From positions 4,730,000 to 4,793,999 of the forward strand of contig NZ_AP025305.1 of the NCBI RefSeq assembly GCF_036492635.1: a stretch of DNA of 64,000 nt, given 5' to 3'. The translations under genes and the position numbers were made by a program. Positions 52,734 to 62,609 of the stretch are shown piece by piece. How positions within the stretch are numbered: position 1 is the stretch's first letter; every line of letters begins with the position of its first letter. This stretch comes from Aureibacter tunicatorum (GTDB lineage Bacteria > Bacteroidota > Bacteroidia > Cytophagales > Cyclobacteriaceae). The notes beneath the pieces were generated by a model. The model saw nothing but the letters and a program-made list of their open reading frames with translations, was not told where the DNA came from and did no database searches.

Positions 52734-55460
52734 TTATAAATTATCAAAATTACTAATATTAAATTTATCATTAAAATTATAACAAGTGGAAAACGTGTTA
52801 TTTTTCCTATGAAAAAACAAACCTACATTTCCTACACTAGACAACGGAAGAAAATCAATTAAATTACCTTTAAAATCATACATGTATGAAAAAGATTGTT
52901 TTTTATCATTTATCATGATGATTTGCTGATGCTCCGAGAACCTAAAATATTGAGTTGAGACATCGCTGGAGCTCATCTGAGGTGCTTCAAACATCATTTT
53001 GCCATCAGCATCGAGCACAGAAACTTCATTTCCATCCTTGCTAACTATTATATATGTACGAAATTTTTGTTCTGGTATTAAAGAAAATTCCGTTTTTTTC
53101 GACTTTTTATACAAAAATATTTCATCCTTCAACTCGCCTTTCATATCGTACTTTTTCAGATGTCCTCTTTTTCCAAGCACTATAATTTGACTCGTATTAA
53201 ATGTATTTCCTCTATCAAAAAATAATTTGCTGTCAATCTCCAAGCCTGTTTTTATAGGAAAACCTTTATATTCCCAACCTCTTCGATTGTAAAGATGCAG
53301 CAAGCCTGTTTTCTCCAATACTAAAAAACAATCCTTATCCCCAACTCTAACATGCCTCATGGACTCAACGATAGGAGAGGACATATGCTTCGGATTCCAA
53401 GGCGCTAAAAGCTTGCCTTTCTTATCATAAAGCCAGATATCATTGTTTTGATCTATAAATGAAAATCGATAGTTTTTCAAACCATCATAATCAATCACTG
53501 AAAAATCAGAAATAGTCGACACGTGTTGAAACTTTAAAGGAAAACCTTTAAGATCTTTTCCATTCAAATCCAAAATGTGAAATGAATTGCCAGCGACAAA
53601 TGCCAACTGAGCACTTCCTTGATTAAAATAATCAATCAACTCAATATTGTCATTAAGTATGGTGCTGGAAACATTTTTACTCCATACTTTTTTATTTCCA
53701 TCCATTAAATGCACAGCACCCTCCTCAGTCTGGACAACTGCTAGCTCCTTTCCATCTTTAGGGTGTTTGAAAGCAAAAGGGCCTCCTACTAATTTTTTAC
53801 CGAATCTTTTATAGCTTGTTTTTCTATTAGCAGGCTTATCTTGTTTAAAAATTCCATTATCAAGCAATAGCAATGTCTGAAGATCAAATGCGCCATTATT
53901 AGTTTTGCTGATATCCAAGCTAGCAAATTGAAGCTCTCTTAACGACTTCTCATTCTTTTGAATCACATCCTTCCAGTCTTTATTCAAAGAGTTTATATTG
54001 CTTTGCCAGCTATTTTTTATTTCAGCCAACACCCTCAATGAGCTGCTTTTATACTGTTCCTTAAGAAACTGATTATGCTTAACGGATTGAGTCCAAACAT
54101 TTTCACCTTTTAGTTCATCCAGATATCTTGAAACGCTTTTCAAATTATTAAATAGAAAAAGCCTATTGTCATAAACAAAACTAAATGTCTGGTCGAACTG
54201 AGGAGATAATTCACCCAAGAAAACAGAAGGAAAATTATCAAATGACAATTGATAAACAGCCAAATCATCAAAATATGTCACCAACGAAGTACTGTCCTCG
54301 CTTTTCTTCATTGAAAGAGTTTCCAAATTCAAAGTGGACTCTTTCTTCAATGGAACAATCACTGCGTATTCAGGAACTTCGGCTTTGATCGACTCCAGAT
54401 GACACAACATTAGCTCGCCATCAACGCTCGAAGAGATGTCTAATACAGAATCCATCTCTAGCGTCATTTTCATTTCACTATGCGAAGTACTATATAAATT
54501 ATGATCCTGCAACGCTTCTACCCAAGCTTCGAAATCGGAAATTCCATACCTGATGACTTTTTTTGACGAAATAGGGATATATGAATACGATCGAGGAACT
54601 GTAGGGCTTTGTTTTTCAAATAAACTTAAAAGCCCATCGTCAATTTTACTTTGCTCTACTTCGCCAAAAGCCATCAACCTATAATCCCCCAACATCAAAT
54701 TCATCTTTGCTAGCGATGCTAACTCATACTTGCTCAAAAGATCATCGGACTCTATAAAAAAGCTACCTATCAACTCATCCAGCTTATTCAGTCTGACCGC
54801 TAAAATGCCAAAGCTCTGGCCATTGTCTATAGAAGCAAGTCGGTCATTGGGCTCCAGATTAAAGGCATTTGTTGTTGGCGAATCATTGATCTTTCTTACC
54901 ACATCCTCAATCAAAAAAGACGCAAAGCTTCCAACTAAAAAATCATCATGCATCAAATAGGTAAACTTGTCTTTACCCAACGTAATTTCATTTATTCTGG
55001 TCTTATTGAATTCATAATGCCCAGTGTCAACCTTTCCATATTTACGCTGAGCAAGTTCATAAAAATGCTTTGCCAGCTTAGGCTGGTCAACTTGCGGTAC
55101 ATTCAAATAATATGTAAAATCAAACTCTTTGCTTGATGTTTGAGTCAGCCCCATCCATAATTTTCCTTTTATCAGGCTGTTCAAAAAATATGAATCGCTA
55201 ACCATACTATCCAGCATGACAAGCCATTCCTTCATCTTTTTATTGCCTCCAAAAGCGGACAATCGAGAGCCTAATGGCTTTTCATAAAAGTCTCCCAATT
55301 CCTTGACTATATTCTCAGGTTGATATATAGCCATGGTATTATTGGGCACCAAATCATTTATTCCTGGTTTTTGGGGACTTAAAAACCTATATAATAATAC
55401 GACAGTTGCTAAACAGGCAATTCCCGCGATTGCCCCTATGATATACTTTTTCTGTCTCAC
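52734..55460 (-). CDS. Large membrane-anchored DUF3352-like protein
   Basis: A 908-residue protein with one N-terminal membrane anchor (about 6-25) and the rest outside the cytoplasm. The N-terminal half has the pattern of DUF3352-type proteins (NDLVPNNTMAIYQPENI, LNSLIKGKLWMGL, FTYLMHDDFLVGSF). The C-terminal 350 residues contain beta-propeller-like repeats (AVVQTEEGAVHLMDGNKKVWSKNV, IWLYDKKGKLLAPWNP, GLLHLYNRRGWEYKGFP), similar to the way PQQ-type propellers read out. The function is unknown to me. It is divergent from the secreted endonuclease-like gene at 55581. Confidence 0.7.
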   Translation of the reverse strand: MRQKKYIIGAIAGIACLATVVLLYRFLSPQKPGINDLVPNNTMAIYQPENIVKELGDFYEKPLGSRLSAFGGNKKMKEWLVMLDSMVSDSYFLNSLIKGKLWMGLTQTSSKEFDFTYYLNVPQVDQPKLAKHFYELAQRKYGKVDTGHYEFNKTRINEITLGKDKFTYLMHDDFLVGSFASFLIEDVVRKINDSPTTNAFNLEPNDRLASIDNGQSFGILAVRLNKLDELIGSFFIESDDLLSKYELASLAKMNLMLGDYRLMAFGEVEQSKIDDGLLSLFEKQSPTVPRSYSYIPISSKKVIRYGISDFEAWVEALQDHNLYSTSHSEMKMTLEMDSVLDISSSVDGELMLCHLESIKAEVPEYAVIVPLKKESTLNLETLSMKKSEDSTSLVTYFDDLAVYQLSFDNFPSVFLGELSPQFDQTFSFVYDNRLFLFNNLKSVSRYLDELKGENVWTQSVKHNQFLKEQYKSSSLRVLAEIKNSWQSNINSLNKDWKDVIQKNEKSLRELQFASLDISKTNNGAFDLQTLLLLDNGIFKQDKPANRKTSYKRFGKKLVGGPFAFKHPKDGKELAVVQTEEGAVHLMDGNKKVWSKNVSSTILNDNIELIDYFNQGSAQLAFVAGNSFHILDLNGKDLKGFPLKFQHVSTISDFSVIDYDGLKNYRFSFIDQNNDIWLYDKKGKLLAPWNPKHMSSPIVESMRHVRVGDKDCFLVLEKTGLLHLYNRRGWEYKGFPIKTGLEIDSKLFFDRGNTFNTSQIIVLGKRGHLKKYDMKGELKDEIFLYKKSKKTEFSLIPEQKFRTYIIVSKDGNEVSVLDADGKMMFEAPQMSSSDVSTQYFRFSEHQQIIMINDKKQSFSYMYDFKGNLIDFLPLSSVGNVGLFFHRKNNTFSTCYNFNDKFNISNFDNL

Positions 55461-55580
55461 TGAAAAAATCTTTTTTTGATCAATATAAACACAAAGATAA
55501 TATTATTTTTTTCTGCCATAATAAAACATTTGTCATGTTTTAGAATAAAGGCATAGTTTTTTATAGAAAAAATTCTAGTT

Positions 55581-56597
55581 ATGGCTAGAATGATAATCTT
55601 ATTAACAATTGTCAAGTTATTTTCTATTCACTGTGCTATTGGCCAAGAAGATAGTTATCGAATAATGTTTTATAATGTCGAAAATATGTTTGACACGCTA
55701 AGCATTCATTCAGGAGACAAAACCTTCAGTCCTGATGGAATTAGAAAATGGAATAGCTATAAATACGTCACTAAAAGGGGCAATATTTACAAAGTCATCG
55801 CCAATAGTTCACAAGAATTTTCACCGCCTGACATCATTGGCTTGGCAGAAATAGAAAACAAAGAAGTGTTAACGGATCTTTTCTGCAAAACACCTCTTAT
55901 CAAAGCCGAATATGAAATCATACATTTCGAATCAAAAGATTTCAGAGGAATCGATGTGGCTTTGGTTTATAGAAAAAAAAGCTTCACTCCACTATTCACT
56001 TGGCCACTGCGAATTGATTTCGAAGAGCCCAGTAAAACCTCAAGGGATATTCTTTATGTCAAAGGAATCTTAGGGAGGAAAGATACATTGCATCTTTTTG
56101 TCAACCACTGGCCGTCAAGATATGGAGGCGAAGCCAATACAGTCAAATACAGAAAAAAAGCGGCTCAAAGATTAAAAAAAGCATGCGACTCAATCGGGTA
56201 TTGCCAGAATATCATCATCATGGGAGACTTGAATGACAACCCCGAGAACGAAAGCATTGAAAAAACCTTAAAAGCCTCATTGGGATTTAAACAGCCCAAT
56301 GACTCTGAACTCGTCAATCTAATGGCTGTGCCTTACAAAAAAGAAGAATGGACGCATGCCGGCAATGGAGATTATTATTTTGAAAAATCCATTCTTGATC
56401 ATTTCATTGTCAATAAAGAAATGTTGGACTCAGCAAACGCATTGCAGGTTTTCAAAGATAGAGCGTATATAATAAAAGAGCCTTGGATGTTAACGAAAGA
56501 CAGAAAAAGAGCGAAAAGAACATTTTATGGATTCAAATATGAAAAAGGATATAGCGATCATTTACCTATTTATATTGATTTATATATCAAAAAATAA
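55581..56597 (+). CDS. Secreted endonuclease/exonuclease/phosphatase family protein
   Basis: A 338-residue protein with a signal peptide (cleavage near AIGQ, about residue 21). The EEP fold is clear: FYNVENMFDT, IGLAEIENKEV with the metal-binding Glu, DFRGIDVALVYR, FVNHWPSRYGG with the catalytic His, IIMGDLNDNP, LDHFIV and YSDHLPIYID. Family members hydrolyse phosphodiesters or phosphomonoesters. In the periplasm or outside, it may scavenge nucleic acid phosphate. A hairpin overlaps the stop. Confidence 0.88.
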   Translation: MARMIILLTIVKLFSIHCAIGQEDSYRIMFYNVENMFDTLSIHSGDKTFSPDGIRKWNSYKYVTKRGNIYKVIANSSQEFSPPDIIGLAEIENKEVLTDLFCKTPLIKAEYEIIHFESKDFRGIDVALVYRKKSFTPLFTWPLRIDFEEPSKTSRDILYVKGILGRKDTLHLFVNHWPSRYGGEANTVKYRKKAAQRLKKACDSIGYCQNIIIMGDLNDNPENESIEKTLKASLGFKQPNDSELVNLMAVPYKKEEWTHAGNGDYYFEKSILDHFIVNKEMLDSANALQVFKDRAYIIKEPWMLTKDRKRAKRTFYGFKYEKGYSDHLPIYIDLYIKK

Positions 56598-56619
56598 GCG
56601 ACAGAATAATCTGTCGCTT
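56596..56619. terminator. Hairpin between the EEP gene and lysA
   Basis: A perfect 10 bp stem AAGCGACAGA with TCTGTCGCTT and an ATAA loop, overlapping the stop codon and lying between convergent genes. Confidence 0.7.
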
Positions 56620-56641
56620 GCATATATCTCATTTAACTATC

Positions 56642-57877
56642 CTAATCCAAAGAGATTTCAACTTGATTTCTTACAAGATCTTCCATTGTTTCTCTTTTTC
56701 TAATCAAGTGAGCTTCTCCTTTGTAAATCAACACTTCCGCTGGCCTTAATCTTGAATTGTAATTCGAAGCCATACTGAAGCCATAAGCTCCGGCATTTTT
56801 GATAGCCAATATATCGCCTTCTTTCACTTCGTCCAATTTGCGATCCCAACCAAATGTATCAGTTTCACAAATATAACCAACTACGGTGTACACTCTCTTT
56901 ACTCCATTAGGATTCGAAAGATTCACAATGTCATGGTAAGCATCATACATCATTGGCCTTAGCAAATGATTCATTCCTGAATCAACACCTACAAATACCG
57001 TTGCAGGAGTAGTCTTGATCACATTTGCCTTTACCAAGAAATAACCGCTTTCGCTGACAATAAATTTGCCTGGCTCGAACCAAATTTCAAGCTCTCTGCC
57101 ATATTCTTTACAGAAGCTCAAAAATGCATCGCCCAGTTTCTTGCCAACATCTGTAAGGTCAGTTGTTACATCGCCTTCCTTGTAAGCTACTTTAAAACCA
57201 CTTCCAAAATCCAAAAACTTCAAATTCTTGAATCCTTTAGCAACCTTGAATATTATTTCAGCTCCTCTTAAAAACACTTCCGCATCCAATATATCAGAGC
57301 CTGTATGCACATGAATACCAGTCACATTGATTCCATAGGTATCAACAACACGTTGAATATGTCTTTCCTGATACACAGAAATGCCAAATTTCGAATCAAT
57401 ATGTCCCGTAGAAATCTTGGTATTCCCGCCAGCCATGATGTGAGGATTCAACCTTATGCAACATGGTACTTTGGAGCCATAGTCATGGCCAAACTGCTCC
57501 AATATCGATATATTGTCAATATTGATCACCAAGCCCAAGTCAACCGCCTGCTTGATTTCTTGATAGCTCACTGAATTCGGCGTGAAAAGGATTTCATTAG
57601 GCTTAAACCCAGCCTTAATGCCTAAATGAGCTTCTTGAATAGAAACCACATCCAAGCCGCATCCATTCTTTTTGATCAATTTCAGAATAGAAATATTGCT
57701 CAAAGCTTTTGTAGCGTATTTAAGTTTCAACTTCAATCCACCAAAAGCCTGTTTGAGTTTTTCTACTTGCTCGGTGATTTTGTCAGCATCATACACATAC
57801 ACAGGTGTGCCAAATCGCTCAGCCACGTCGACGAGCTTCAATCCCTGCACACAATAAGCGTCATCAATAATTTCCAT
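56642..57877 (-). CDS. lysA: Diaminopimelate decarboxylase
   Basis: A 411-residue PLP enzyme that converts meso-diaminopimelate to lysine, the last step of lysine synthesis. The PLP lysine is K57 in LKYATKALSN. Further landmarks are GCGLDVVS, ILFTPNSVS, GIHVHTGSDI, FLDFGSGF, EPGKFIVSESG, GYICETDTFGWDR and GAYGFSMASNYNSR. The length fits the family. An unrelated 165-residue gene lies 94 bp upstream on the same strand. Confidence 0.95.
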   Translation of the reverse strand: MEIIDDAYCVQGLKLVDVAERFGTPVYVYDADKITEQVEKLKQAFGGLKLKLKYATKALSNISILKLIKKNGCGLDVVSIQEAHLGIKAGFKPNEILFTPNSVSYQEIKQAVDLGLVINIDNISILEQFGHDYGSKVPCCIRLNPHIMAGGNTKISTGHIDSKFGISVYQERHIQRVVDTYGINVTGIHVHTGSDILDAEVFLRGAEIIFKVAKGFKNLKFLDFGSGFKVAYKEGDVTTDLTDVGKKLGDAFLSFCKEYGRELEIWFEPGKFIVSESGYFLVKANVIKTTPATVFVGVDSGMNHLLRPMMYDAYHDIVNLSNPNGVKRVYTVVGYICETDTFGWDRKLDEVKEGDILAIKNAGAYGFSMASNYNSRLRPAEVLIYKGEAHLIRKRETMEDLVRNQVEISLD

Positions 57878-57971
57878 CTTATATTAAATTAAAAGTTAAT
57901 CTTCTGATCTAGGCAAGTGCATCGCCTATATATAAATCCACGCAACTTCAAAAATAAGAAGCTTATGCGAA

Positions 57972-58469
57972 TTATCCATTTATCTTCTTATCAAATGCTT
58001 CTATAACTATCTGTCCCATCGAAGAAAGAGTGCCCATTCCTTCATAATCATCTTGACGCATCTCATTTTCGATAAAGCTATAAACAAAATCATACAAATG
58101 CTTTTGTCTTCTGCTTTCTAGCAATTCCACAGCTTGCGCTCTAAGTTGCTCTTCCGTCATACCTTGTCTTTTCTCATTCAACTCCTTCGCCTCTTTTTCG
58201 CAAGCCATAGCCGACTCCAGCAAATCCTCCTCGGTAATCAGCGGAAACTCGCCCACTTTACTTTTGAAAGCATTCCATATCAAAGTATTTATGAAAACTC
58301 CCATTTGCTTCAACTCCTCTGCCTTGTTTTCCGATACTACAAACACATAGCCCAGTACGAAAGGTTGTTCTTCTGAAAACTTCGACATCATCTCTTCAAC
58401 AGCTGTCAAATCCGAGCTTTGGAATGAAGCTTGGATATCTAATATTTCTTTTTGCTCTATTACTACCAT
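57972..58469 (-). CDS. Helical protein of unknown function
   Basis: A 165-residue, acidic, mostly helical cytoplasmic protein with no signal peptide. A charged helical stretch (about 95-130, ACEKEAKELNEKRQ and AQAVELLESRRQK) could form a coiled coil. I recognise no family. It lies upstream of lysA on the same strand and may be co-transcribed with it. Confidence 0.65.
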   Translation of the reverse strand: MVVIEQKEILDIQASFQSSDLTAVEEMMSKFSEEQPFVLGYVFVVSENKAEELKQMGVFINTLIWNAFKSKVGEFPLITEEDLLESAMACEKEAKELNEKRQGMTEEQLRAQAVELLESRRQKHLYDFVYSFIENEMRQDDYEGMGTLSSMGQIVIEAFDKKING

Positions 58470-58479
58470 ATGCTTTAAT

Positions 58480-58716
58480 TTGGAACTGACAAATATCTTT
58501 AAAATTTACACCATTATTAAACAAACCCCTCTATTTCAGAAAAAAAATCAACCCTTAATTAGCATTATTCCTATCAACATTATTTTTTTAATTTTTTATA
58601 AAATTTTTCCACAAAACATTGAGATACTAATAATAATTATCACTACATTTGTATTAACGTACAACGCTTACTCATTAGTGTGGTATAATAATGGACAAAA
58701 TTTGTTTGTAAAGTAA
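58480..58716 (+). CDS. Possible small membrane protein
   Basis: A 78-codon frame with a TTG start and two hydrophobic stretches (about 26-43 and 47-66). The only support is that it ends exactly at a strong terminator, which suggests some transcript ends here. The start is weak and only 10 bp from the divergent gene's start. It may be chance. Confidence 0.3.
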   Translation: MELTNIFKIYTIIKQTPLFQKKNQPLISIIPINIIFLIFYKIFPQNIEILIIIITTFVLTYNAYSLVWYNNGQNLFVK

Positions 58717-58746
58717 AAGGGAGATCTGGACAATCTCCCTTTTTTT
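58715..58746 (+). terminator. Rho-independent terminator
   Basis: An 11 bp stem AAAAGGGAGAT with ATCTCCCTTTT, 7-base loop, continuing into a run of T. It closes the possible small gene before the DUF4421 gene. Confidence 0.8.
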
Positions 58747-58819
58747 GTTCTTGATTCAAGTATTTGTCAATCCAAGCTCTATTTTTGTATCATTTTCCTT
58801 TAATCGGACCCTATACAAG

Positions 58820-59899
58820 ATGAGAACATTCAATTTTTTTATACTTATAATTTTAACAACTATTTATTGCCTTCAAGCAACAGATACGTATAGCCAAAAA
58901 CTTTTCAGCAACGAATCGCCTGTTGATACCACATATATAATAGACTACACGGACAGAATTACCGCAAGGCTTTACTCTTCTATTAAATTCACAAATGTAT
59001 ATGTCGTTGACAATTCACTTGACGAAACTCTACATTACAAACCCAATGACAACCTCAATCTCGGGTTTGGAGCGAATTACAAATTCATAGGTCTAAATAT
59101 TGGACTAAACTTCCCATTTATCAATAACCGGGACCATGACAAATATGGAAATACAAAATACCTTGATCTTCAGTCTCATTTATACATGAGAAAGCATGTC
59201 ATTGATTTCATTGGCCAATTTTACAGAGGGTATTATCTTGAAAATAGCGATCATGCAATCAAGAATTTTCCAAAAGATAAATACTACATAAGGCCTGATA
59301 TCAAAACGACAAGCCTTGGATTGGTTTATAACTATGTTTTCAACCATAAAAAATACTCTTACAGAGCAGCCTTCCTGCAAAATGAGTGGCAGAAGAAAAG
59401 CGCAGGATCATTTTTGCTAGGGGGAAACGTTTATAATGTTGTCACCAAAGCAGATTCATCGATAGTTCCAAGCAATATAAACTATGTAAACTTCATAGAC
59501 AGCGTGAACTTCAACCAATCTTACCAATTTGGACTGGGAGTAAATGGAGGGTACGCTCACACCTTCGTAATCAAATCAAAACTTTTCTTCGCCATCTCCG
59601 CAACGATTGGTGTTGGTTTTGGAGGAGTAAGGCTGCATCAGGAAACAGAAGCAAGCCGAGAAGACATAGATGTCACATTTACAGCTCAACTTAGAGGAGG
59701 CTTTGGATACAATAGCGAAAAGTATTATGTAGGCGTATCTTATGTCAATCTATTGTCCCAAAACCAACTAGGGATACCAGAAGCTTGGCTGGGATTCAGC
59801 ACGGGAAACTTCAGGGTCAATCTTGTAAGACGATTTACTTTGAATAAACCAATCACCTTGGAGTCAGTCAAGGATCTCTTCCGTAAAAAAGAACAATAA
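58820..59899 (+). CDS. DUF4421 outer-membrane-like protein
   Basis: A 359-residue protein from the ATG at 58820, which directly precedes a signal peptide (MRTFNFFILIILTTIYCLQA); an upstream TTG frame start at 58745 would put 25 odd residues before it and overlap the terminator. The mature part is made of amphipathic strands and carries DUF4421 landmarks: DYTDRITARLYSSIKFT, YKPNDNLNLGFGANYKFIGLNIG and FPFINNRDHDKYG. The pattern suggests a small outer-membrane beta barrel of unknown function. Confidence 0.85.
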   Translation: MRTFNFFILIILTTIYCLQATDTYSQKLFSNESPVDTTYIIDYTDRITARLYSSIKFTNVYVVDNSLDETLHYKPNDNLNLGFGANYKFIGLNIGLNFPFINNRDHDKYGNTKYLDLQSHLYMRKHVIDFIGQFYRGYYLENSDHAIKNFPKDKYYIRPDIKTTSLGLVYNYVFNHKKYSYRAAFLQNEWQKKSAGSFLLGGNVYNVVTKADSSIVPSNINYVNFIDSVNFNQSYQFGLGVNGGYAHTFVIKSKLFFAISATIGVGFGGVRLHQETEASREDIDVTFTAQLRGGFGYNSEKYYVGVSYVNLLSQNQLGIPEAWLGFSTGNFRVNLVRRFTLNKPITLESVKDLFRKKEQ

Positions 59900-59950
59900 C
59901 ATGCAACAAATTAAAGAATAAAGCGATTATTTTTATTGAGCGTCATGTGA

Positions 59951-59971
59951 AACATCATGTTAAATGATGTT
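59951..59971. promoter_or_regulatory. Palindromic site upstream of rprX-like gene
   Basis: A perfect 8 bp inverted repeat AACATCAT-gttaa-ATGATGTT lies 62 bp before the histidine kinase start. No U-run follows and a partial copy (CGTCATGTGAAACATCATG) overlaps it on the left. It could be an operator, for example for the cognate response regulator. Confidence 0.4.
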
Positions 59972-60033
59972 AATCAGATAACTTTTAGATGAAAAGCTCC
60001 TATTTTTAGCCAAATGCTTAAGTCGAAATCTTC

Positions 60034-61644
60034 ATGAGTAAAAACAAACTATATTTCATTATCATCCTGATGAGCTTTTCTTTGCTAGGACTCATAAGCA
60101 TACAATTCAACTGGATCACGCAGCTCATCGACGAAAACAACACAAGCTTCAGGAAGGATGTTCTTTCAGCGTTAAACAATGTATCTAAGCGACTGGAACA
60201 AAGAGAAGTGCTTTATATTGCTAAAAACAGCTTTTTTTCTGACGGAGAAAACCAAAATGCATCTGTTTTTGAACAAGACACTTTGCTTTTTTTCAATCAA
60301 TTCCTGCCTCAAACACCAACTATACTTTCATTGGATAGCTTTCAATCCAAAGACAACAACCAAATTAGTGTCAGGCTGAATGAGAAAAAGGATATCTTCA
60401 ACTTCAATTACAAGATTCGAAATGAAAAAAATGAATACCCGGAATTCAATCAAAATATTCGAATCCAGTTCAAGCAACATAAAAACTTTGTGGATTCAGT
60501 CTTCAAGTACGATTTCAATGAAAGAAGAGTGATCCCAAAGGTCAATGAAAGAAAGCAAATGGTCACTATTGTCCTGAACGAACTTTATTCAAAAGAAAGG
60601 AAAGTTGACAATAGAATAGACTCCATATATTTAGATTCGTTGCTAAGGGAAGAAATGAGATTCAAAGGCATCAAAGTTCCTTATCAATATGGAGTGATTT
60701 TCAATAAAAGCAAAGAACTCTTCATATCCAATACAGCCGACGAGGAAGCATTGCAAAACAGCGAGTACAAAGCTCGGCTATTCAAAAACGATATTTATGG
60801 AAGTCCAAGCACATTAGCGGTTATTTTTCCTGAGAAAGACCGATATATTCTTCAAACGATCAGTTTTAATCTCTTTCTTTCCTTGATATTGATTCTCATT
60901 ATTCTTTACTCATATTGGTATTCCATTCATACCATATTGCGGCAAAAGAAACTTTCGGAAATCAAAACAGACTTTATCAATAATATGACTCATGAGCTAA
61001 AAACACCAATATCAACCATATCGTTAGCTTATGAAGCCCTTACGGACAAGGATATGAGGAATAATGCCAATATCCTCGAGCGCTACCTTAACATCATCGA
61101 TAATGAAAACAAGCGCATGCTCAAACAAGTGGAAAATGTGCTTAAAATCGCCTCTTTGGATAAAAAAGATTTCGAGCTTGCAAAAGAGCCTAAAGACATC
61201 AATGCAATCATTGATAAATCAATCAAGCATTTTGAGATGCTTATTGAAAAGAAAGGCGGCAAGATTTCCAAAAACCTAAGCGCAAGCCCTGCGACAATCA
61301 AAATCGACGAAACCCATATGAGAAATGTTTTTGACAATCTTTTAGACAACGCCAATAAATACAGTCTCGACTCGCCTCCAATAATTGAAGTTACTTCAAA
61401 AAATGTTAGTAATGGAATACTTATTTCGGTGAAAGATCACGGCATTGGCATGAAAAAAGAAGATCAAAAACAAGTATTCGAAAAGTTTTACCGAGTTCCT
61501 ACGGGAAATGTCCATAATGTAAAAGGTTTTGGACTTGGGCTGTCCTATGTTAAATCCATCGTTGAAAAACATGATGGAACTGTAAAATTGAACAGCCAAT
61601 TAAACAAAGGAACAACATTTGAAATATTTTTGCCTTATGAATAA
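60034..61644 (+). CDS. rprX: RprX-like sensor histidine kinase
   Basis: A 536-residue membrane histidine kinase. The first transmembrane helix is at about 7-27, followed by a periplasmic sensor region of about 250 residues and a second helix at about 278-298. The cytoplasmic part has the H box NNMTHELKTPIS with H320, the N box DNLLDNANKYS, the G1 box DHGIGM and the G2 box GFGLGLSYV. The layout and the partner fit RprX of Bacteroides-type RprXY. The stop overlaps the regulator gene start. Confidence 0.85.
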   Translation: MSKNKLYFIIILMSFSLLGLISIQFNWITQLIDENNTSFRKDVLSALNNVSKRLEQREVLYIAKNSFFSDGENQNASVFEQDTLLFFNQFLPQTPTILSLDSFQSKDNNQISVRLNEKKDIFNFNYKIRNEKNEYPEFNQNIRIQFKQHKNFVDSVFKYDFNERRVIPKVNERKQMVTIVLNELYSKERKVDNRIDSIYLDSLLREEMRFKGIKVPYQYGVIFNKSKELFISNTADEEALQNSEYKARLFKNDIYGSPSTLAVIFPEKDRYILQTISFNLFLSLILILIILYSYWYSIHTILRQKKLSEIKTDFINNMTHELKTPISTISLAYEALTDKDMRNNANILERYLNIIDNENKRMLKQVENVLKIASLDKKDFELAKEPKDINAIIDKSIKHFEMLIEKKGGKISKNLSASPATIKIDETHMRNVFDNLLDNANKYSLDSPPIIEVTSKNVSNGILISVKDHGIGMKKEDQKQVFEKFYRVPTGNVHNVKGFGLGLSYVKSIVEKHDGTVKLNSQLNKGTTFEIFLPYE

Positions 61645-62335
61645 AACGAAATTGCTCATAGTAGAAGATGATCCCAATTTAGGTGACATTCTCAACGAAT
61701 ACCTTACGGTAAAAGGTTACGACACCACATTGAAAACAGATGGAGAGGCTGGCTTTCAAGCATTTTTCAGCGAAAATGACTTTGATCTCTGCCTCTTTGA
61801 TGTAATGCTTCCGAAAAAAGACGGCTTTACTTTAGCTCAAGAAATTCGAAAACAAAACACTGAAGTGCCAATCATCTTTCTAACCGCCAAGTCTATGAAA
61901 GAAGATACAATCAAGGGCCTGAAGCTAGGAGCCGATGATTACTTGACCAAACCCTTTAATATGGAAGAGCTATTGCTTAGAATCGCAGCGCTTCTCAAAA
62001 GGTCGAAAAAGCAAGAATCTTCCAGCGTGGAAACTGCTGAATTCAAAATTGGAGACTTTGAGTTCAACACTGATACTCAGGAATTGACAGTGCTTGGGGA
62101 AAAAAGAAAGCTCACTTCCAAAGAATCCGAGCTTCTGAAAATGCTATGCCAAAACCTCAACAGCACGCTTGACAGAAGCATCGCTCTCAAAGCCATATGG
62201 CATGATGATAGCTACTTCAATGCAAGAAGTATGGATGTTTATATCGCTAAGTTGAGAAAATACTTAAAAGAGGATGAAAAAGTAAAAATCATGACTATTC
62301 ATGGTCAAGGATTCAAGCTTATCGAAATCAAATAA
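61637..62335 (+). CDS. rprY: RprY-like OmpR-family response regulator
   Basis: A 232-residue regulator with a receiver domain (acidic pocket D11/D12, phosphoacceptor D55 in LFDVMLPKKDG, FLTAKS, DYLTKPF) and a C-terminal OmpR-type winged helix (KRKLTSKESELLKML, SMDVYIAKLRKYL, GQGFKLIE). The ATG at 61637 gives the normal MNKTKLLIVEDD start and overlaps the kinase stop by 8 bp, so the pair is translationally coupled; an upstream ATG at 61619 is less likely. Confidence 0.9.
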   Translation: MNKTKLLIVEDDPNLGDILNEYLTVKGYDTTLKTDGEAGFQAFFSENDFDLCLFDVMLPKKDGFTLAQEIRKQNTEVPIIFLTAKSMKEDTIKGLKLGADDYLTKPFNMEELLLRIAALLKRSKKQESSSVETAEFKIGDFEFNTDTQELTVLGEKRKLTSKESELLKMLCQNLNSTLDRSIALKAIWHDDSYFNARSMDVYIAKLRKYLKEDEKVKIMTIHGQGFKLIEIK

Positions 62336-62609
62336 GCTAGCTAAATGCATAATCGAAATCATGGTGATACTTTTTTTCCATCATTAATAAAAAAAGAATA
62401 GTTTGAGCGAAAATATATTTTATGCCAGAGTCAAGTATTTTACCTTAAAATTGTATAACTTTACTTGGTAATGAACGTTACTTATAAAGGTAACTTCATT
62501 TTATATTTTTTAGGCTCTTCTATATTATTTCAAATTGAGACATAGTCTCAAGCTTTTCAAACCAATGTGGCATAATTGCTTATTTACGCAATTTTTAAAT
62601 TAAATAACT

